From assembly GCF_023155855.1 (NCBI RefSeq), contig NZ_JAKNUT010000009.1, forward strand, positions 1-64,000: a DNA stretch of 64,000 nucleotides. Direction: 5' to 3'. Positions within the stretch are counted from its first letter, which is position 1, and each line of letters begins with the position of its first letter. The DNA comes from Microbacterium aoyamense. GTDB taxonomy: Bacteria; Actinomycetota; Actinomycetes; Actinomycetales; Microbacteriaceae. A model generated the notes under the pieces. It had not been told where the DNA came from. It searched no databases and saw only the letters and a list, made by a program, of their open reading frames with translations. Made by a program: the position numbers and the translations under genes. Positions 17,437 to 25,441 of this stretch are shown piece after piece.

Positions 17437-18111
17437 GTGACCCCCGAACTCGCCGCACGATCGCCGCAGCTCGCTGCCCGCATCGTCGCCGACTCACGGG
17501 ATCGAGTGGCATGGGTGCGGGCGCGCTCGCGCGGCATCACGGCGACGGATGTCGCGACCTTGACCTCATCGAACGCCATCCCTCGCGCGGCGGACGCGAA
17601 GCTCATGGGGTCGGGATTCTCGGGCAACGCCTACACGGCGCACGGCCGCGTGCGCGAGCCCGAGATCGCCCGGTGGGTCGCCGCGACCCACGGCATCCTC
17701 CCCTCGTCTGCGCTCTTCCACGCCGTCGTCGAGAAGCGGCACCTCGCGACGCCCGACGGCATCGCCGTCGACACGGACGGGCGCGTGACGCTCGCCGAGA
17801 TCAAGACGACCAACAAGTCGTGGCGGAGCATCCCGCGCGGGTACCTGCGCCAGGTGTGGTGGCAGCAGCACGTCCTCGGCGCCGAGCGCACGCTCGTTGC
17901 GTGGGAGGAACATGACGCGTTCGTCCCGGTCGGCGACGAGCCGAAGTGCGCGTGGGTCGAACGCGATGAGGTCGAGATCGGCAAGCTCGTGAGGCTCGCG
18001 ACCGCCCTCATCGACGAACTGCACCGCAGGCATCTGCTCAGTCGTCCGCAGGCGGAGCGGATGCCGGAGCCGCCGCGTCAGCCTTTCCGCGCGCTCGCCC
18101 TCGCCGACTGA
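17437..18111 (+). CDS. YqaJ-type (lambda exonuclease-like) PD-(D/E)XK nuclease
   Basis: The product has 224 residues from a GTG at 17437. The order of motifs fits the YqaJ/lambda-exonuclease fold. RSRGITATDVATLT comes near residue 30, then HGRVREPEIARWVA with its glutamate, ATPDGIAVD with the catalytic aspartate, and LAEIKTTNKSW with the E-x-K pair. These enzymes bind metal and degrade DNA ends, often in phage recombination. No beta-annealing protein (RecT) is next to it. The stop lies one base before the ATG of a barstar-like gene, so the two are translated from one message. The pairing may mean a self-contained defence or DNA-processing role, which is inference. Confidence 0.75.
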   Translation: MTPELAARSPQLAARIVADSRDRVAWVRARSRGITATDVATLTSSNAIPRAADAKLMGSGFSGNAYTAHGRVREPEIARWVAATHGILPSSALFHAVVEKRHLATPDGIAVDTDGRVTLAEIKTTNKSWRSIPRGYLRQVWWQQHVLGAERTLVAWEEHDAFVPVGDEPKCAWVERDEVEIGKLVRLATALIDELHRRHLLSRPQAERMPEPPRQPFRALALAD

Positions 18112-18112
18112 C

Positions 18113-18481
18113 ATGGCGACCCTCACCATCGAGGGATCGCGGATCGACGGCATCCCGTCGCTCTATGACGAGTTCAATCGCGTCTTCATGGCCGATGCGG
18201 ACTGGCGGATGGGCGAAAGCCTCGACGCGCTGAACGATGTGCTCTACGCCGTTCACGGCCATCGCGTGGTGTGGCACGATCACGCGCGCAGCCGGCGAGC
18301 GCTCGGCATCACGGCGACGGCGGAGTACTACCGCGAGAAGCTGCGGCATCCCGAGATCTTCAACGAGGCGGTGTTCCGCGAGCGCCTGGACGCCGTCGAA
18401 GCCGGCACCGGACCCACGTACTTCGACATCGTCCTCGAGGTGTTCGCCGATCATCCGCAGATCGATCTCGTACTTAGTTGA
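18113..18481 (+). CDS. Barstar family protein
   Basis: The 122-residue protein has the barstar plan. The opening IEGSRIDGIPSLYDEFNRVF is followed by ESLDALNDVLYAVHG, which corresponds to the conserved inhibitor helix. The fold classically blocks barnase-type ribonucleases by plugging the active site with acidic residues. No barnase or other ribonuclease lies beside it. The only neighbour in the operon is the YqaJ-type nuclease one base upstream. Barstar-like proteins are also found alone in actinobacteria. Its stop codon falls inside the first MarR operator of the following exporter gene. Confidence 0.72.
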   Translation: MATLTIEGSRIDGIPSLYDEFNRVFMADADWRMGESLDALNDVLYAVHGHRVVWHDHARSRRALGITATAEYYREKLRHPEIFNEAVFRERLDAVEAGTGPTYFDIVLEVFADHPQIDLVLS

Positions 18482-18520
18482 CGTTCGTCAACAATCAGCC
18501 TATAGTTGATCTTTGTCAAC
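18477..18520 (+). promoter_or_regulatory. Promoter and paired MarR operators of the MFS exporter
   Basis: A -35 box TTGACG (18478-18483) and -10 box TATAGT (18501-18506) are 17 bases apart, close to the sigma-70 consensus. Two 16-base palindromes overlap them: GTTGACGTTCGTCAAC (18477-18492) on the -35, and GTTGATCTTTGTCAAC (18505-18520) from the -10 downstream. Their centres are 28 bases apart. This is the classic layout of a MarR-repressed promoter, and the marR gene closes the operon. Confidence 0.85.
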
Positions 18521-18569
18521 TTTCGCGCCATCGTCGTCGCGCCCCTGAAATCTCATCCGGAAGGACGCC

Positions 18570-20255
18570 ATGGCAACCTCCACCCCCGAACTCACCGAGT
18601 CGGGCATGACCCGCCGACAGGTGCTCGAGGCCCTGTCGGGCCTGCTGCTCGGCATGTTCGTGTCGATGCTCGCCTCGACCGTCGTCTCGACCTCGCTGCC
18701 CGTGATCGTCCACGACCTCGGCGGCGATCAGGCCGCGTTCACGTGGGTCGTCACCGCGACGCTGCTCACGACGGCGATCTCGACCCCGATCTGGGGCAAG
18801 CTCGCCGATCTGTTCAACCGCAAGCTGCTCATCCAGCTCGCGATCTCGATCTTCGTCCTCGCGACGGCGGCCGCCGGGTTCGCACAGGACCCCGGCACTC
18901 TCATCGCCTTCCGCGCCGTGCAGGGCATCGGCGCCGGCGGTCTCGCCGCCCTGAGTCAGATCATCATGGCCGATATCATCAGCCCGCGTGAGCGCGGCCG
19001 GTACATGGGTCTGTTCGGCGCCGTCATGGCACTCGCAACCGTCGGCGGACCGCTCCTGGGCGGCGTGATCACCGACTCGTTCGGCTGGCGCTGGAACTTC
19101 TACATCTCGATCCCGTTCGCGATCCTGGCGCTGATCCTGCTGCAGGTGACGCTCCACGTGAAGCGCACGAAGCGCGATGTGCACATCGACTACCTCGGTA
19201 TCGTCTTCCTCTCGGCGGCGGTCTCGCTCCTGCTGATCTGGATCACCAACGCCGGCAAGGACTACGACTGGTGGAGCCTGACGACGGTGCTCATGGTCGG
19301 GGGCGCGATCGTCTCGACGGCGCTGTTCATCATCACCGAGCTGCGCTCGAAGGAGCCGCTCATCCCGCTCCGCATGTTCCGCAACCGCACGTTCACCCTC
19401 GCGGTGCTCGCCTCGATCGCGACCGGTATCGCCATGTTCGGAGCATCGGTCTTCCTCAGCCAGTACATGCAGCTCGCACGCGGTGCGACGCCCACCGAGG
19501 CGGGCCTCATGACGATCCCGATGATCGGCGGGCTGCTCGTGGCATCCATCGTCGTCGGCCAGCTCATCAGCCGCTTCGGCAAGTGGAAGAGCTACCTCGT
19601 CGTCGGCTCCGTCCTGCTCATCGCGGGGCTGTACCTGCTCACGACGATCCAGTACGACACGAACTTCGTGCTCGTCTCGATCTACATGTTCCTCATGGGT
19701 GCAGGCGTCGGCATGACGATGCAGAACCTCGTGCTCGTCGTGCAGAACACCGCACGCCCCGAGGAGATCGGCGTGGGAACGTCGGGGGTCACGTTCTTCC
19801 GCAGCCTCGGCGGCACGATCGGCGTATCGGTCATGGGAGCTGCCCTGGCGACGAGCGTCACGAACCTGTTCGCTTCGAGCAAGGACGCGCTGACCGAAGC
19901 GCTCATCGCCCTCGGCCCGGACGGTGTCGAGATCGGCAAGCAGCTGAGCTCGGGCACGCTCCCCGCCGTCCACACACTGCCCGAGACGGTGCGTGTCATC
20001 GTCGAGGACATCTACGCGCAGGGCATCGCCCACTCGTTCCTGATCGCCGTGCCGTTCGCGATCATGAGCCTCATCGCGATCATCTTCCTGCCGAACAAGC
20101 CGCTCACGAGGATGACGACGCAGGAGCGGCTCGAGGCGAGTGAAGCGGACCTCGCGACCGTGAGCACCGCGGAAGGCATGGCGGCGCTGGCGGCGACGGG
20201 TTCCGTCAAGACGGTTCCGGATGCCTCGGCCGAGGCATCCCGCGACTCCCGATAA
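18570..20255 (+). CDS. MFS multidrug exporter, DHA2 (14-helix) family
   Basis: This 561-residue protein has about 14 membrane helices. The motif-A-like loop GKLADLFNRK lies near 73-82, and the motif-C region GPLLGGVITDSFGWRWNFYI near 155-175 is typical of proton-driven drug exporters. The tail beyond about 515 is a charged cytoplasmic stretch. The promoter carries two MarR-type palindromes, and the next gene is a MarR regulator overlapping the stop codon. The pair therefore looks like an inducible drug or toxin efflux operon. The substrate is not readable. Confidence 0.93.
   Translation: MATSTPELTESGMTRRQVLEALSGLLLGMFVSMLASTVVSTSLPVIVHDLGGDQAAFTWVVTATLLTTAISTPIWGKLADLFNRKLLIQLAISIFVLATAAAGFAQDPGTLIAFRAVQGIGAGGLAALSQIIMADIISPRERGRYMGLFGAVMALATVGGPLLGGVITDSFGWRWNFYISIPFAILALILLQVTLHVKRTKRDVHIDYLGIVFLSAAVSLLLIWITNAGKDYDWWSLTTVLMVGGAIVSTALFIITELRSKEPLIPLRMFRNRTFTLAVLASIATGIAMFGASVFLSQYMQLARGATPTEAGLMTIPMIGGLLVASIVVGQLISRFGKWKSYLVVGSVLLIAGLYLLTTIQYDTNFVLVSIYMFLMGAGVGMTMQNLVLVVQNTARPEEIGVGTSGVTFFRSLGGTIGVSVMGAALATSVTNLFASSKDALTEALIALGPDGVEIGKQLSSGTLPAVHTLPETVRVIVEDIYAQGIAHSFLIAVPFAIMSLIAIIFLPNKPLTRMTTQERLEASEADLATVSTAEGMAALAATGSVKTVPDASAEASRDSR
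20219..20240. repeat. Perfect 22-base palindrome built on GGATGCC/GGCATCC
   Basis: The last codons of the exporter contain GGATGCCTCGG followed at once by its exact complement. It lies 15 bases before the marR start and could form a hairpin that affects marR translation, or a protein-binding site. It encodes Asp-Ala-Ser-Ala-Glu-Ala-Ser in a poorly conserved tail. Confidence 0.6.
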
Positions 20256-20731
20256 TGTCGAACCCGATGACGACCGAACCGGCCTCGGAGGCGCGCACCA
20301 CCGCGGTGCGCGCCCTCGAGGCCGAGTTCGGGGAGCTCTTCACCCAGGTCCGGCAGCTGCTCGCCGACAGCGCGCACCGGATGAGCCCGGGCATGCTCCC
20401 CGGGGCATACAAGGTCTTCACCACCATCGTGCGGCGCGAGGTCGTCACGCTCTCGACCCTCGCCGACGCGCTCATGGCCGACAAAGGCCAGGTCAGTCGC
20501 ACCGTCCGCGACCTCGAGCAGCTCGGCTTCGTGCAACGCACCCCCGACCCCGACGACGGCCGATCGAGCCTGCTCTCGGCCACTCCGCTCGGACTCGAGC
20601 GGCTCGCCGAAGTGCGTCGGCCGCAGAGCAGCACGCTCCTCACCGCGCTCGACCAGTGGTCGATCGACGACGTGCGCGAGCTCACGCGGCTGCTCCACGC
20701 GCTCAGCACCGGGGCGCCCCCGCACGCGTGA
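20255..20731 (+). CDS. MarR-family transcriptional regulator
   Basis: The 158-residue winged-helix protein has helix-turn-helix and wing residues near 65-110 (VVTLSTLADALMADKGQVSR, RTVRDLEQLGFVQRTPDPDD). The Asp-Asp-Gly-Arg wing tip is typical of MarR. Its ATG shares bases with the exporter stop (TAATG), so expression is coupled. It presumably binds the two 16-base palindromes before the exporter and releases them on ligand binding, giving feedback on its own operon. Confidence 0.93.
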   Translation: MSNPMTTEPASEARTTAVRALEAEFGELFTQVRQLLADSAHRMSPGMLPGAYKVFTTIVRREVVTLSTLADALMADKGQVSRTVRDLEQLGFVQRTPDPDDGRSSLLSATPLGLERLAEVRRPQSSTLLTALDQWSIDDVRELTRLLHALSTGAPPHA

Positions 20732-20845
20732 CGCTTTATCCGTCTCGTCTCATCCGCGTAACACGGGCGAGACATCTTCGCGGTTGACTGTCCTCACGAG
20801 GCACGAGTGCTGCCGAGGACGACACGCACGCGGAGGTGGCGAAAC

Positions 20846-21877
20846 ATGAGATTCCGACCGTTGCGATCGGCCTCTGCTCCCGAACTCGATCTCCCGCCGG
20901 TTCCCGAGCCTCCGGCCGTCATGCGCGCCGTCGTCTTCGACGGACCCGGCGGCGCCGAGGTGCTCCGTGAGGCGGCGACCCCCGTGCCGTCGCCGGCCCT
21001 CAGCGAACTGCTCGTTCGGGTCGTCGCGGCCGGCATCAACCCGGTGGATGCGAAGACGCGCGCGGGTGCGGGTGTCTTCGCTCATCTGGGTTCGTTCCCT
21101 TCGACGCTCGGGTTCGACTTCAGCGGCATCGTCGTTAAAGCGCCCTACGAGTCGCACCCGCTGCAGCCCGGCATGCCTGTCTTCGGCATGGTCCCTTTCC
21201 CCCGCTCGGGGGGCACCTATGCCGAGTACGCGGTCGTCCCCTCGATGTCGGTCGCGCGCAAGCCGTCGGCCCTGTCGCATGTCGAGGCCGCAGGCGTGCC
21301 GCTCGCCGCGTTGACAGCCTGGGGGCTGGTCGTCGAGACGGCTCACGCGCACGAGGGTCAGCGCGTGCTGATCCACGCGGGCAGCGGTGGCGTCGGCCAC
21401 TTCGCGGTGCAGTTCGCGGCGTACTTCGGAGCCCATGTCACCGCCACCGCGTCGGGCGCCAACGCCGCGTGGTTGCGCGAGCTCGGGGCATCCGTCGTCA
21501 TCGACTACACCACGACGCGGTTCGACGAAGTCATCGCCGACGTCGACGTCGTCATCGACCTCGTAGGCAATGTGCACGGTGACACGGGGACGCGCTCGCT
21601 CCGTGTTCTGCGCCCGGGTGGCCTCTACATCCTCGTGCCCACCGGATCGTGGCCCGACTTCGCCGATGCGGCGGACGCGGCGGGCGTGCGCGCGACGTCC
21701 TACAAGGTCGTGCCGGACGGCGGGGCGCTCGCGACGATCGCGCGCCTGCTCGACTCGGGTGCGGTGCAGGTCTACATCGACAAGGTGTTCGATCTCGCCG
21801 ACGCGGCATCAGCCCACCGCTCGCTCGAAGAGGGGCACACACGCGGCAAGATCGTGCTGCGCGTCAGCGACGACTGA
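20846..21877 (+). CDS. NADP-dependent quinone oxidoreductase-like medium-chain dehydrogenase
   Basis: The ATG at 20846, preceded by GGAGGTGGCGAAAC, gives 343 residues. The GroES-like N-terminal domain begins MRAVVFDGPGGAEVLREAAT and has the AAGINPVDAKTRAG motif of zinc-free quinone oxidoreductases. The Rossmann part carries the nucleotide motif HAGSGGVGHFAVQFAAY. Zinc-binding cysteines are absent. It probably reduces small quinones or enones with NADPH. Its 3' end overlaps the convergent lysG gene by 14 bases. Confidence 0.88.
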   Translation: MRFRPLRSASAPELDLPPVPEPPAVMRAVVFDGPGGAEVLREAATPVPSPALSELLVRVVAAGINPVDAKTRAGAGVFAHLGSFPSTLGFDFSGIVVKAPYESHPLQPGMPVFGMVPFPRSGGTYAEYAVVPSMSVARKPSALSHVEAAGVPLAALTAWGLVVETAHAHEGQRVLIHAGSGGVGHFAVQFAAYFGAHVTATASGANAAWLRELGASVVIDYTTTRFDEVIADVDVVIDLVGNVHGDTGTRSLRVLRPGGLYILVPTGSWPDFADAADAAGVRATSYKVVPDGGALATIARLLDSGAVQVYIDKVFDLADAASAHRSLEEGHTRGKIVLRVSDD

Positions 21878-22754
21878 GCACCCTGCGCCCCTCGGCGACG
21901 ATCTCGTCCGCGATCGCATCGAGGAGAGACGATCGCAGATTCCACTGCTGCCAGTGCAGCGGCACGTCCATCGGAGGCCCGCCGAGCCGCACGAGCTGCC
22001 CCGTGGCGATCCCCTCGTCCGACTGGAAGGTCGGCAACAGCGCCCACCCGAGTCCGAGCCTCGCCGCCGTCGCGAAGTCGTTCGACGCCGGCACGTAGTG
22101 CCGCGGCGGCAGCGCCGGGTCGACCCCCATCGCAACGAGCCACTGGGTCTGCAGATCATCGCGGCGGTCGAAGTCGACGAGCGGCGCAGCGGCGAGGGAT
22201 ACCGCATCCACTCCTCCGTCGAGCCAGCGCTCGACGTAGGCCGGCGTCGCGACCGCTTCATAGCGCATCGCGCCGAGCTCACTGACACGGCAGCCGGCGA
22301 CAGGCGTCGCGCGTGAGGTGACGGCACCCATGACCGTGCCCGACTCGAGCAGCCCCGCGGTGAAGTCCTGATCATCGCGGTGCAGTTCGAACACGACGGG
22401 ATGCCGCTGCGACAGCCGCGCGAGCGGCTCGAGGAACCACGTGGCGAGCGAGTCGGCGTTCACGGCGAGGGGCACCGACGTGCGCCCGTCGCCGTCGTCC
22501 GCTCCGAGCTCGCCCAGCGTGTCGTGCTCGAGCAACGACACCTGACGGGCGAGACGGACGACGGCCGCCCCCGCCTCGGTCGGTCGCGCGGGCTTCGACC
22601 GCACCAGCATGACGCGCCCGAGGAGGTCTTCGAGGGCGCGGATCCGCTGACTCACCGCGGACGGAGTCACGTGCAGGCGGCGGGCCGCGGCATCCAGCGT
22701 CCCCTCCTCGACGACGGTCGCGAGGGTCTCGGCGAGCTCGAACGAAATGCGCAT
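21864..22754 (-). CDS. lysG: LysR-family regulator of lysine/arginine export (LysG/ArgP)
   Basis: This 296-residue LysR-type protein has its helix-turn-helix at about 18-40 (GTLDAAARRLHVTPSAVSQR, then RIRALEDLLGR) and an effector domain from about 90. The wording of the HTH and the divergent lysE gene identify the LysG/ArgP subgroup. These activate the exporter when intracellular lysine, arginine or histidine builds up. The ATG lies 71 bases from the lysE start, with a T-N11-A palindrome between them. It overlaps the preceding convergent oxidoreductase by 14 bases. Confidence 0.92.
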   Translation of the reverse strand: MRISFELAETLATVVEEGTLDAAARRLHVTPSAVSQRIRALEDLLGRVMLVRSKPARPTEAGAAVVRLARQVSLLEHDTLGELGADDGDGRTSVPLAVNADSLATWFLEPLARLSQRHPVVFELHRDDQDFTAGLLESGTVMGAVTSRATPVAGCRVSELGAMRYEAVATPAYVERWLDGGVDAVSLAAAPLVDFDRRDDLQTQWLVAMGVDPALPPRHYVPASNDFATAARLGLGWALLPTFQSDEGIATGQLVRLGGPPMDVPLHWQQWNLRSSLLDAIADEIVAEGRRVLSRR

Positions 22755-22781
22755 AGTAAGCCAGGCTAATGCATCACAAGA

Positions 22782-22800
22782 ATCATGAGCTGTACTTGAT
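22782..22800. promoter_or_regulatory. LysR-type binding site (ATCA-N11-TGAT)
   Basis: ATCA and TGAT, inverted and spaced by eleven bases, fit the T-N11-A rule of LysR-type regulators. The site sits between the divergent lysG and lysE starts, where LysG is expected to bind. The region is also the most AT-rich stretch nearby. Confidence 0.6.
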
Positions 22801-22825
22801 GGAAGCCGAAACCTAGTGTCGAAGG

Positions 22826-23461
22826 GTGCTCACCTCGCTCTTCGCCGGCCTCGGTCTCGGCTTCTCGCTCATCATCGCGATCGGCGCGCAGAACCTCTTC
22901 GTGCTGCGCCAGGGTCTGCGACGTGAGCACGTGCTGGTCGTCGCCTCGATCTGCGCCGTGTCGGATGCCGCGCTCATCGCACTCGGGGTGTCGGGAGTCG
23001 GGCTCGTGCTGCACGCCGTGCCCTGGCTCATCGACGTCGTCCGGTGGGCCGGCGCGATCTTCCTCGTCGTGTACGGATTGCTGGCCGCGAAGCGCGCCTG
23101 GCGACCGAGCGGTCAGGCGCTCGCGGTGTCGTCGAGCGACAGCGCGCCGACGTCGAGCGTCACGACTGCGACGCGCCTCGCGCCGGTCGTGCTGACGGTC
23201 CTCGCGCTCACGTGGCTCAATCCGCACGTGTACCTCGACACGGTGTTCCTGCTCGGCACGGTCGCCAACACCCACGGCGACACCCGCTGGTGGTTCGCAC
23301 TCGGCGCCCTGGTCGCGAGCGTCGTGTGGTTCTTCGGCCTCGCGGTCGGGGCGCGCTATCTGAGCCGCTGGCTCGCGACCGCGCGGGCCTGGCGCACCCT
23401 CGACGCCGTCATCGCGGTCGTGATGATCGGTCTGGGCATCTCACTCGTGCTCCCGCACTGA
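22826..23461 (+). CDS. lysE: L-lysine/L-arginine exporter, LysE family
   Basis: The product has 211 residues. Six hydrophobic segments are visible, and the N-terminus carries the hallmark GLGFSLIIAIGAQNLFVLRQ near residues 7-30. A second block, LTWLNPHVYLDTVFLLGTVA, is conserved in LysE/ArgO proteins. It exports basic amino acids and protects against their overload during peptide breakdown. The GTG at 22826 has only GAAGGG close before it, so translation may be nearly leaderless. It is divergent from its regulator. Confidence 0.94.
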   Translation: MLTSLFAGLGLGFSLIIAIGAQNLFVLRQGLRREHVLVVASICAVSDAALIALGVSGVGLVLHAVPWLIDVVRWAGAIFLVVYGLLAAKRAWRPSGQALAVSSSDSAPTSSVTTATRLAPVVLTVLALTWLNPHVYLDTVFLLGTVANTHGDTRWWFALGALVASVVWFFGLAVGARYLSRWLATARAWRTLDAVIAVVMIGLGISLVLPH

Positions 23462-23815
23462 TCAGCGCTCGATCTGCTCCTTGCGAGCGGTCACGAGCGT
23501 GCGCAGCACGTCGTCGGGCAGCGGATGCCCGGGCTGGAACCGGATCGTGCCCTTGTCGAGCCCGGTCTCCGGCAGGGCCGCGACCGCGTCGGCGACGGCC
23601 GAGACGGCGTCCGGGCTGAACGGATAGATGCCGATGTGCTTCTGCGTGCGCTTGACCGCGACGAGGGGCTTGCCGCGGTAGGTCAGCGCGGGCATCCCGT
23701 AGCCGAGCCCCTGCTCGGCCTCCGGAACCTCTTCGCGCGCGATCGCGTAGACGTGCGCGACGACGTCCCGGTCGGTCGGATCGAGCTCTTTGAGGTAGTC
23801 GTCGACGGTGCCCAT
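23462..23815 (-). CDS. DUF1801 (YdhG-like) protein
   Basis: The ATG at 23815 gives 117 residues beginning MGTVDDYLKELDPTDRDVVA. The family pattern of GYGMPALTYRGKPLVAVKRT followed by HIGIYPFSPDAV marks DUF1801. This alpha/beta domain includes Bacillus YdhG/Fra-like proteins sometimes called iron chaperones. The role in actinobacteria is unknown. It is divergent from the acylphosphatase gene with 25 bases between the starts. It starts right after the lysE stop on the other strand and may share a terminator-free junction. Confidence 0.83.
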   Translation of the reverse strand: MGTVDDYLKELDPTDRDVVAHVYAIAREEVPEAEQGLGYGMPALTYRGKPLVAVKRTQKHIGIYPFSPDAVSAVADAVAALPETGLDKGTIRFQPGHPLPDDVLRTLVTARKEQIER

Positions 23816-23840
23816 GACGGCATCCTGGCACGATGGACGC

Positions 23841-24116
23841 ATGAAGCGCGTGCATGTCGTGGTGCGGGGAATGGTGCAGGGCGTCGGCTATCGCTACACG
23901 ATGCGCATGATCGCGCGAGAGGCGGGTGTCACGGGATGGGTGCGGAACCTCCGCGACGGATCGGTCGAGGCAGAGGTCGAGGGCACCGACGCCCAGGTCG
24001 ACGAGGTTCTCGCATGGATGGCGGACGGACCCCCGGGTTCGAGGGTGGATGCGGCGACGGTGACGGATGCCGCACCCGCCGCCGATACGACGTTCGAGGT
24101 GCTCCCGACCGTCTGA
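23841..24116 (+). CDS. acyP: Acylphosphatase
   Basis: The ATG at 23841 gives 91 residues, the normal length. The phosphate loop with its catalytic arginine (VVRGMVQGVGYRY, Arg 9) and the later Asn in GWVRNLRDGSVEAEVEG (about residue 37) are both present, so the enzyme should hydrolyse acyl phosphates. An upstream in-frame start at 23808 would add an unsupported extension. It is a lone gene between the divergent DUF1801 gene and a convergent dehydrogenase-like gene. Confidence 0.95.
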   Translation: MKRVHVVVRGMVQGVGYRYTMRMIAREAGVTGWVRNLRDGSVEAEVEGTDAQVDEVLAWMADGPPGSRVDAATVTDAAPAADTTFEVLPTV

Positions 24117-24130
24117 CCCACCGGGCACGT

Positions 24131-24201
24131 CGGCGGGAGTTCGACGCGACGCGCCGGGCTCGAGCCTCGCGCACCGGCGTGTCGAACCGGGATTCCCGCC
24201 G
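24131..24201. terminator. Long imperfect hairpin between convergent genes
   Basis: CGGCGGGA and GTTCGAC (24131-24145) pair with GTCGAAC (24181-24187) and TCCCGCCG (24194-24201), leaving a bulge and a large loop. It lies between the acyP stop and the convergent monooxygenase stop, so a two-way terminator is likely. The TTCGAC/GTCGAA theme recurs in the hairpin at 43876-43906. Confidence 0.55.
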
Positions 24202-24237
24202 TGCTGTACGGCTCGGCTCGGCGCGAAGGATCAGGCG

Positions 24238-25278
24238 TCACACAAGCCCGGCGGCGAGCTCGTCGAACACGTCGACCGCGTCGTCCCGCGTTGCGAGCCC
24301 TGCGGCTTGACCCGCCCACAGCGAGACGAGATCACCGTCGCCCCGCGCGGTCGCCGCAGCGCGGAACACGCCGGTCGCCCAGTTCTGCGCGGGGAACGGC
24401 AGGATGACACCGCTCGTCTCGATCTCGCGCATCGCACGGTTCGGGATGCCGCGGGCCAGGCGCCCGCTCATCGCGCGCGTCAACACGGTGTCGGTGTCGG
24501 CGGCCCCCGCGATCGCCTGCCGATGCGCTTCGGTAGCCGCCGACTGGCGCGTGCGCAGGAACGCCGTACCCACCTGGACACCGGATGCCCCGAGCGCGAG
24601 CGCAGCCGCCACACCTCGCCGATCGGCGATCCCGCCGGCGGCGATGACGGGCGCGGCGACGGCATCCACGATCTGGGGCACGAGGGCCATCGTGCCCACG
24701 AGAGAGTCCTCGGCGCGACGCAGGAACGAGACACGGTGGCCCGCGGCCTCGGCACCGCTCGCGACGATCGCGTCCACCCCGGCGGCGTCGAGGGCCACCG
24801 CCTCCGCCACGCTCGTCGCGGTGCCGATGAGACGGATGCCGCGCTCGCGCGCCGCTGTCACGAGCGCGGCGTCGGGCACGCCGAAGACGACGCTCAGCAC
24901 GGGCGGTGCCGCCTCGAGGACGGCCGCGAGCTGCTCCGCGGCATCCGGGACGAATCGTTCGGGAGTCACCGGACGCTCCGCACCGGCGGCCTCGTAGAGC
25001 GGAGTCAGCGCATCGATGGCCGGAGCGAGGTCGACCTCGGAAGGCTGGACCTCGTCGCCGGTCGGCAGCCACACGTTCACGGCGAACGGGCGGCGAGTAC
25101 GCGCCCGTAGCGCGGTGATCGTCTCATGCACTCGGTCGGGCGCGAACCCGTAGAGGCCGAACGAGCCGAGCCCGCCGCGATCGCTCACGACTCCCGCGAG
25201 CTCGACGGAGGAGAGGCCGCCGAACGGGCCGAGGACGATGGGCGCGTCGATGCCGAGGACATCAGTCAGTCGAGACAT
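24238..25278 (-). CDS. Nitronate monooxygenase-like FMN protein
   Basis: This 346-residue TIM-barrel protein of the nitronate monooxygenase/IMP-dehydrogenase-like group begins LTDVLGIDAPIVLGPFGGLS. Further motifs are GGLGSFGLYG, ASGAEAAGHRVSFL (around 180-195) and VIAAGGIADRRGVAAALALG then ASGVQVGTAFL for the FMN phosphate. Such enzymes oxidise nitronates or act as enoyl reductases. The true substrate is unknown. The gene stands alone, with convergent acyP on one side and the rplK-rplA terminator on the other. Confidence 0.85.
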   Translation of the reverse strand: MSRLTDVLGIDAPIVLGPFGGLSSVELAGVVSDRGGLGSFGLYGFAPDRVHETITALRARTRRPFAVNVWLPTGDEVQPSEVDLAPAIDALTPLYEAAGAERPVTPERFVPDAAEQLAAVLEAAPPVLSVVFGVPDAALVTAARERGIRLIGTATSVAEAVALDAAGVDAIVASGAEAAGHRVSFLRRAEDSLVGTMALVPQIVDAVAAPVIAAGGIADRRGVAAALALGASGVQVGTAFLRTRQSAATEAHRQAIAGAADTDTVLTRAMSGRLARGIPNRAMREIETSGVILPFPAQNWATGVFRAAATARGDGDLVSLWAGQAAGLATRDDAVDVFDELAAGLV

Positions 25279-25400
25279 GGCTCGACGCTACTCCCGAGCA
25301 CAATGGCGGGAGTCCCGTGTGACACGCCGGCGCCGCGGCATCCGTTCTCGGCGTGCCGGGGGACGAGACCCGCCGTCCTGCACACGATCGGGGCACGAAG

Positions 25401-25430
25401 AAGGGGCCCCACCCGAAGGTGAGGCCCCTT
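25401..25430 (-). terminator. Terminator of rplK-rplA
   Basis: AAGGGGCC-CACC and GGTG-AGGCCCCTT close a CGAA tetraloop 12 bases beyond the rplA stop. The stem is long and GC-rich with A/T at its base, a clear intrinsic terminator. Confidence 0.88.
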
Positions 25431-25441
25431 GCTGTCAGTGC

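Noticed and set aside
18113..18481. Classical barnase-barstar toxin-antitoxin pair
   Set aside because: No barnase-like ribonuclease is adjacent on either strand, so a toxin-antitoxin call is not supported.
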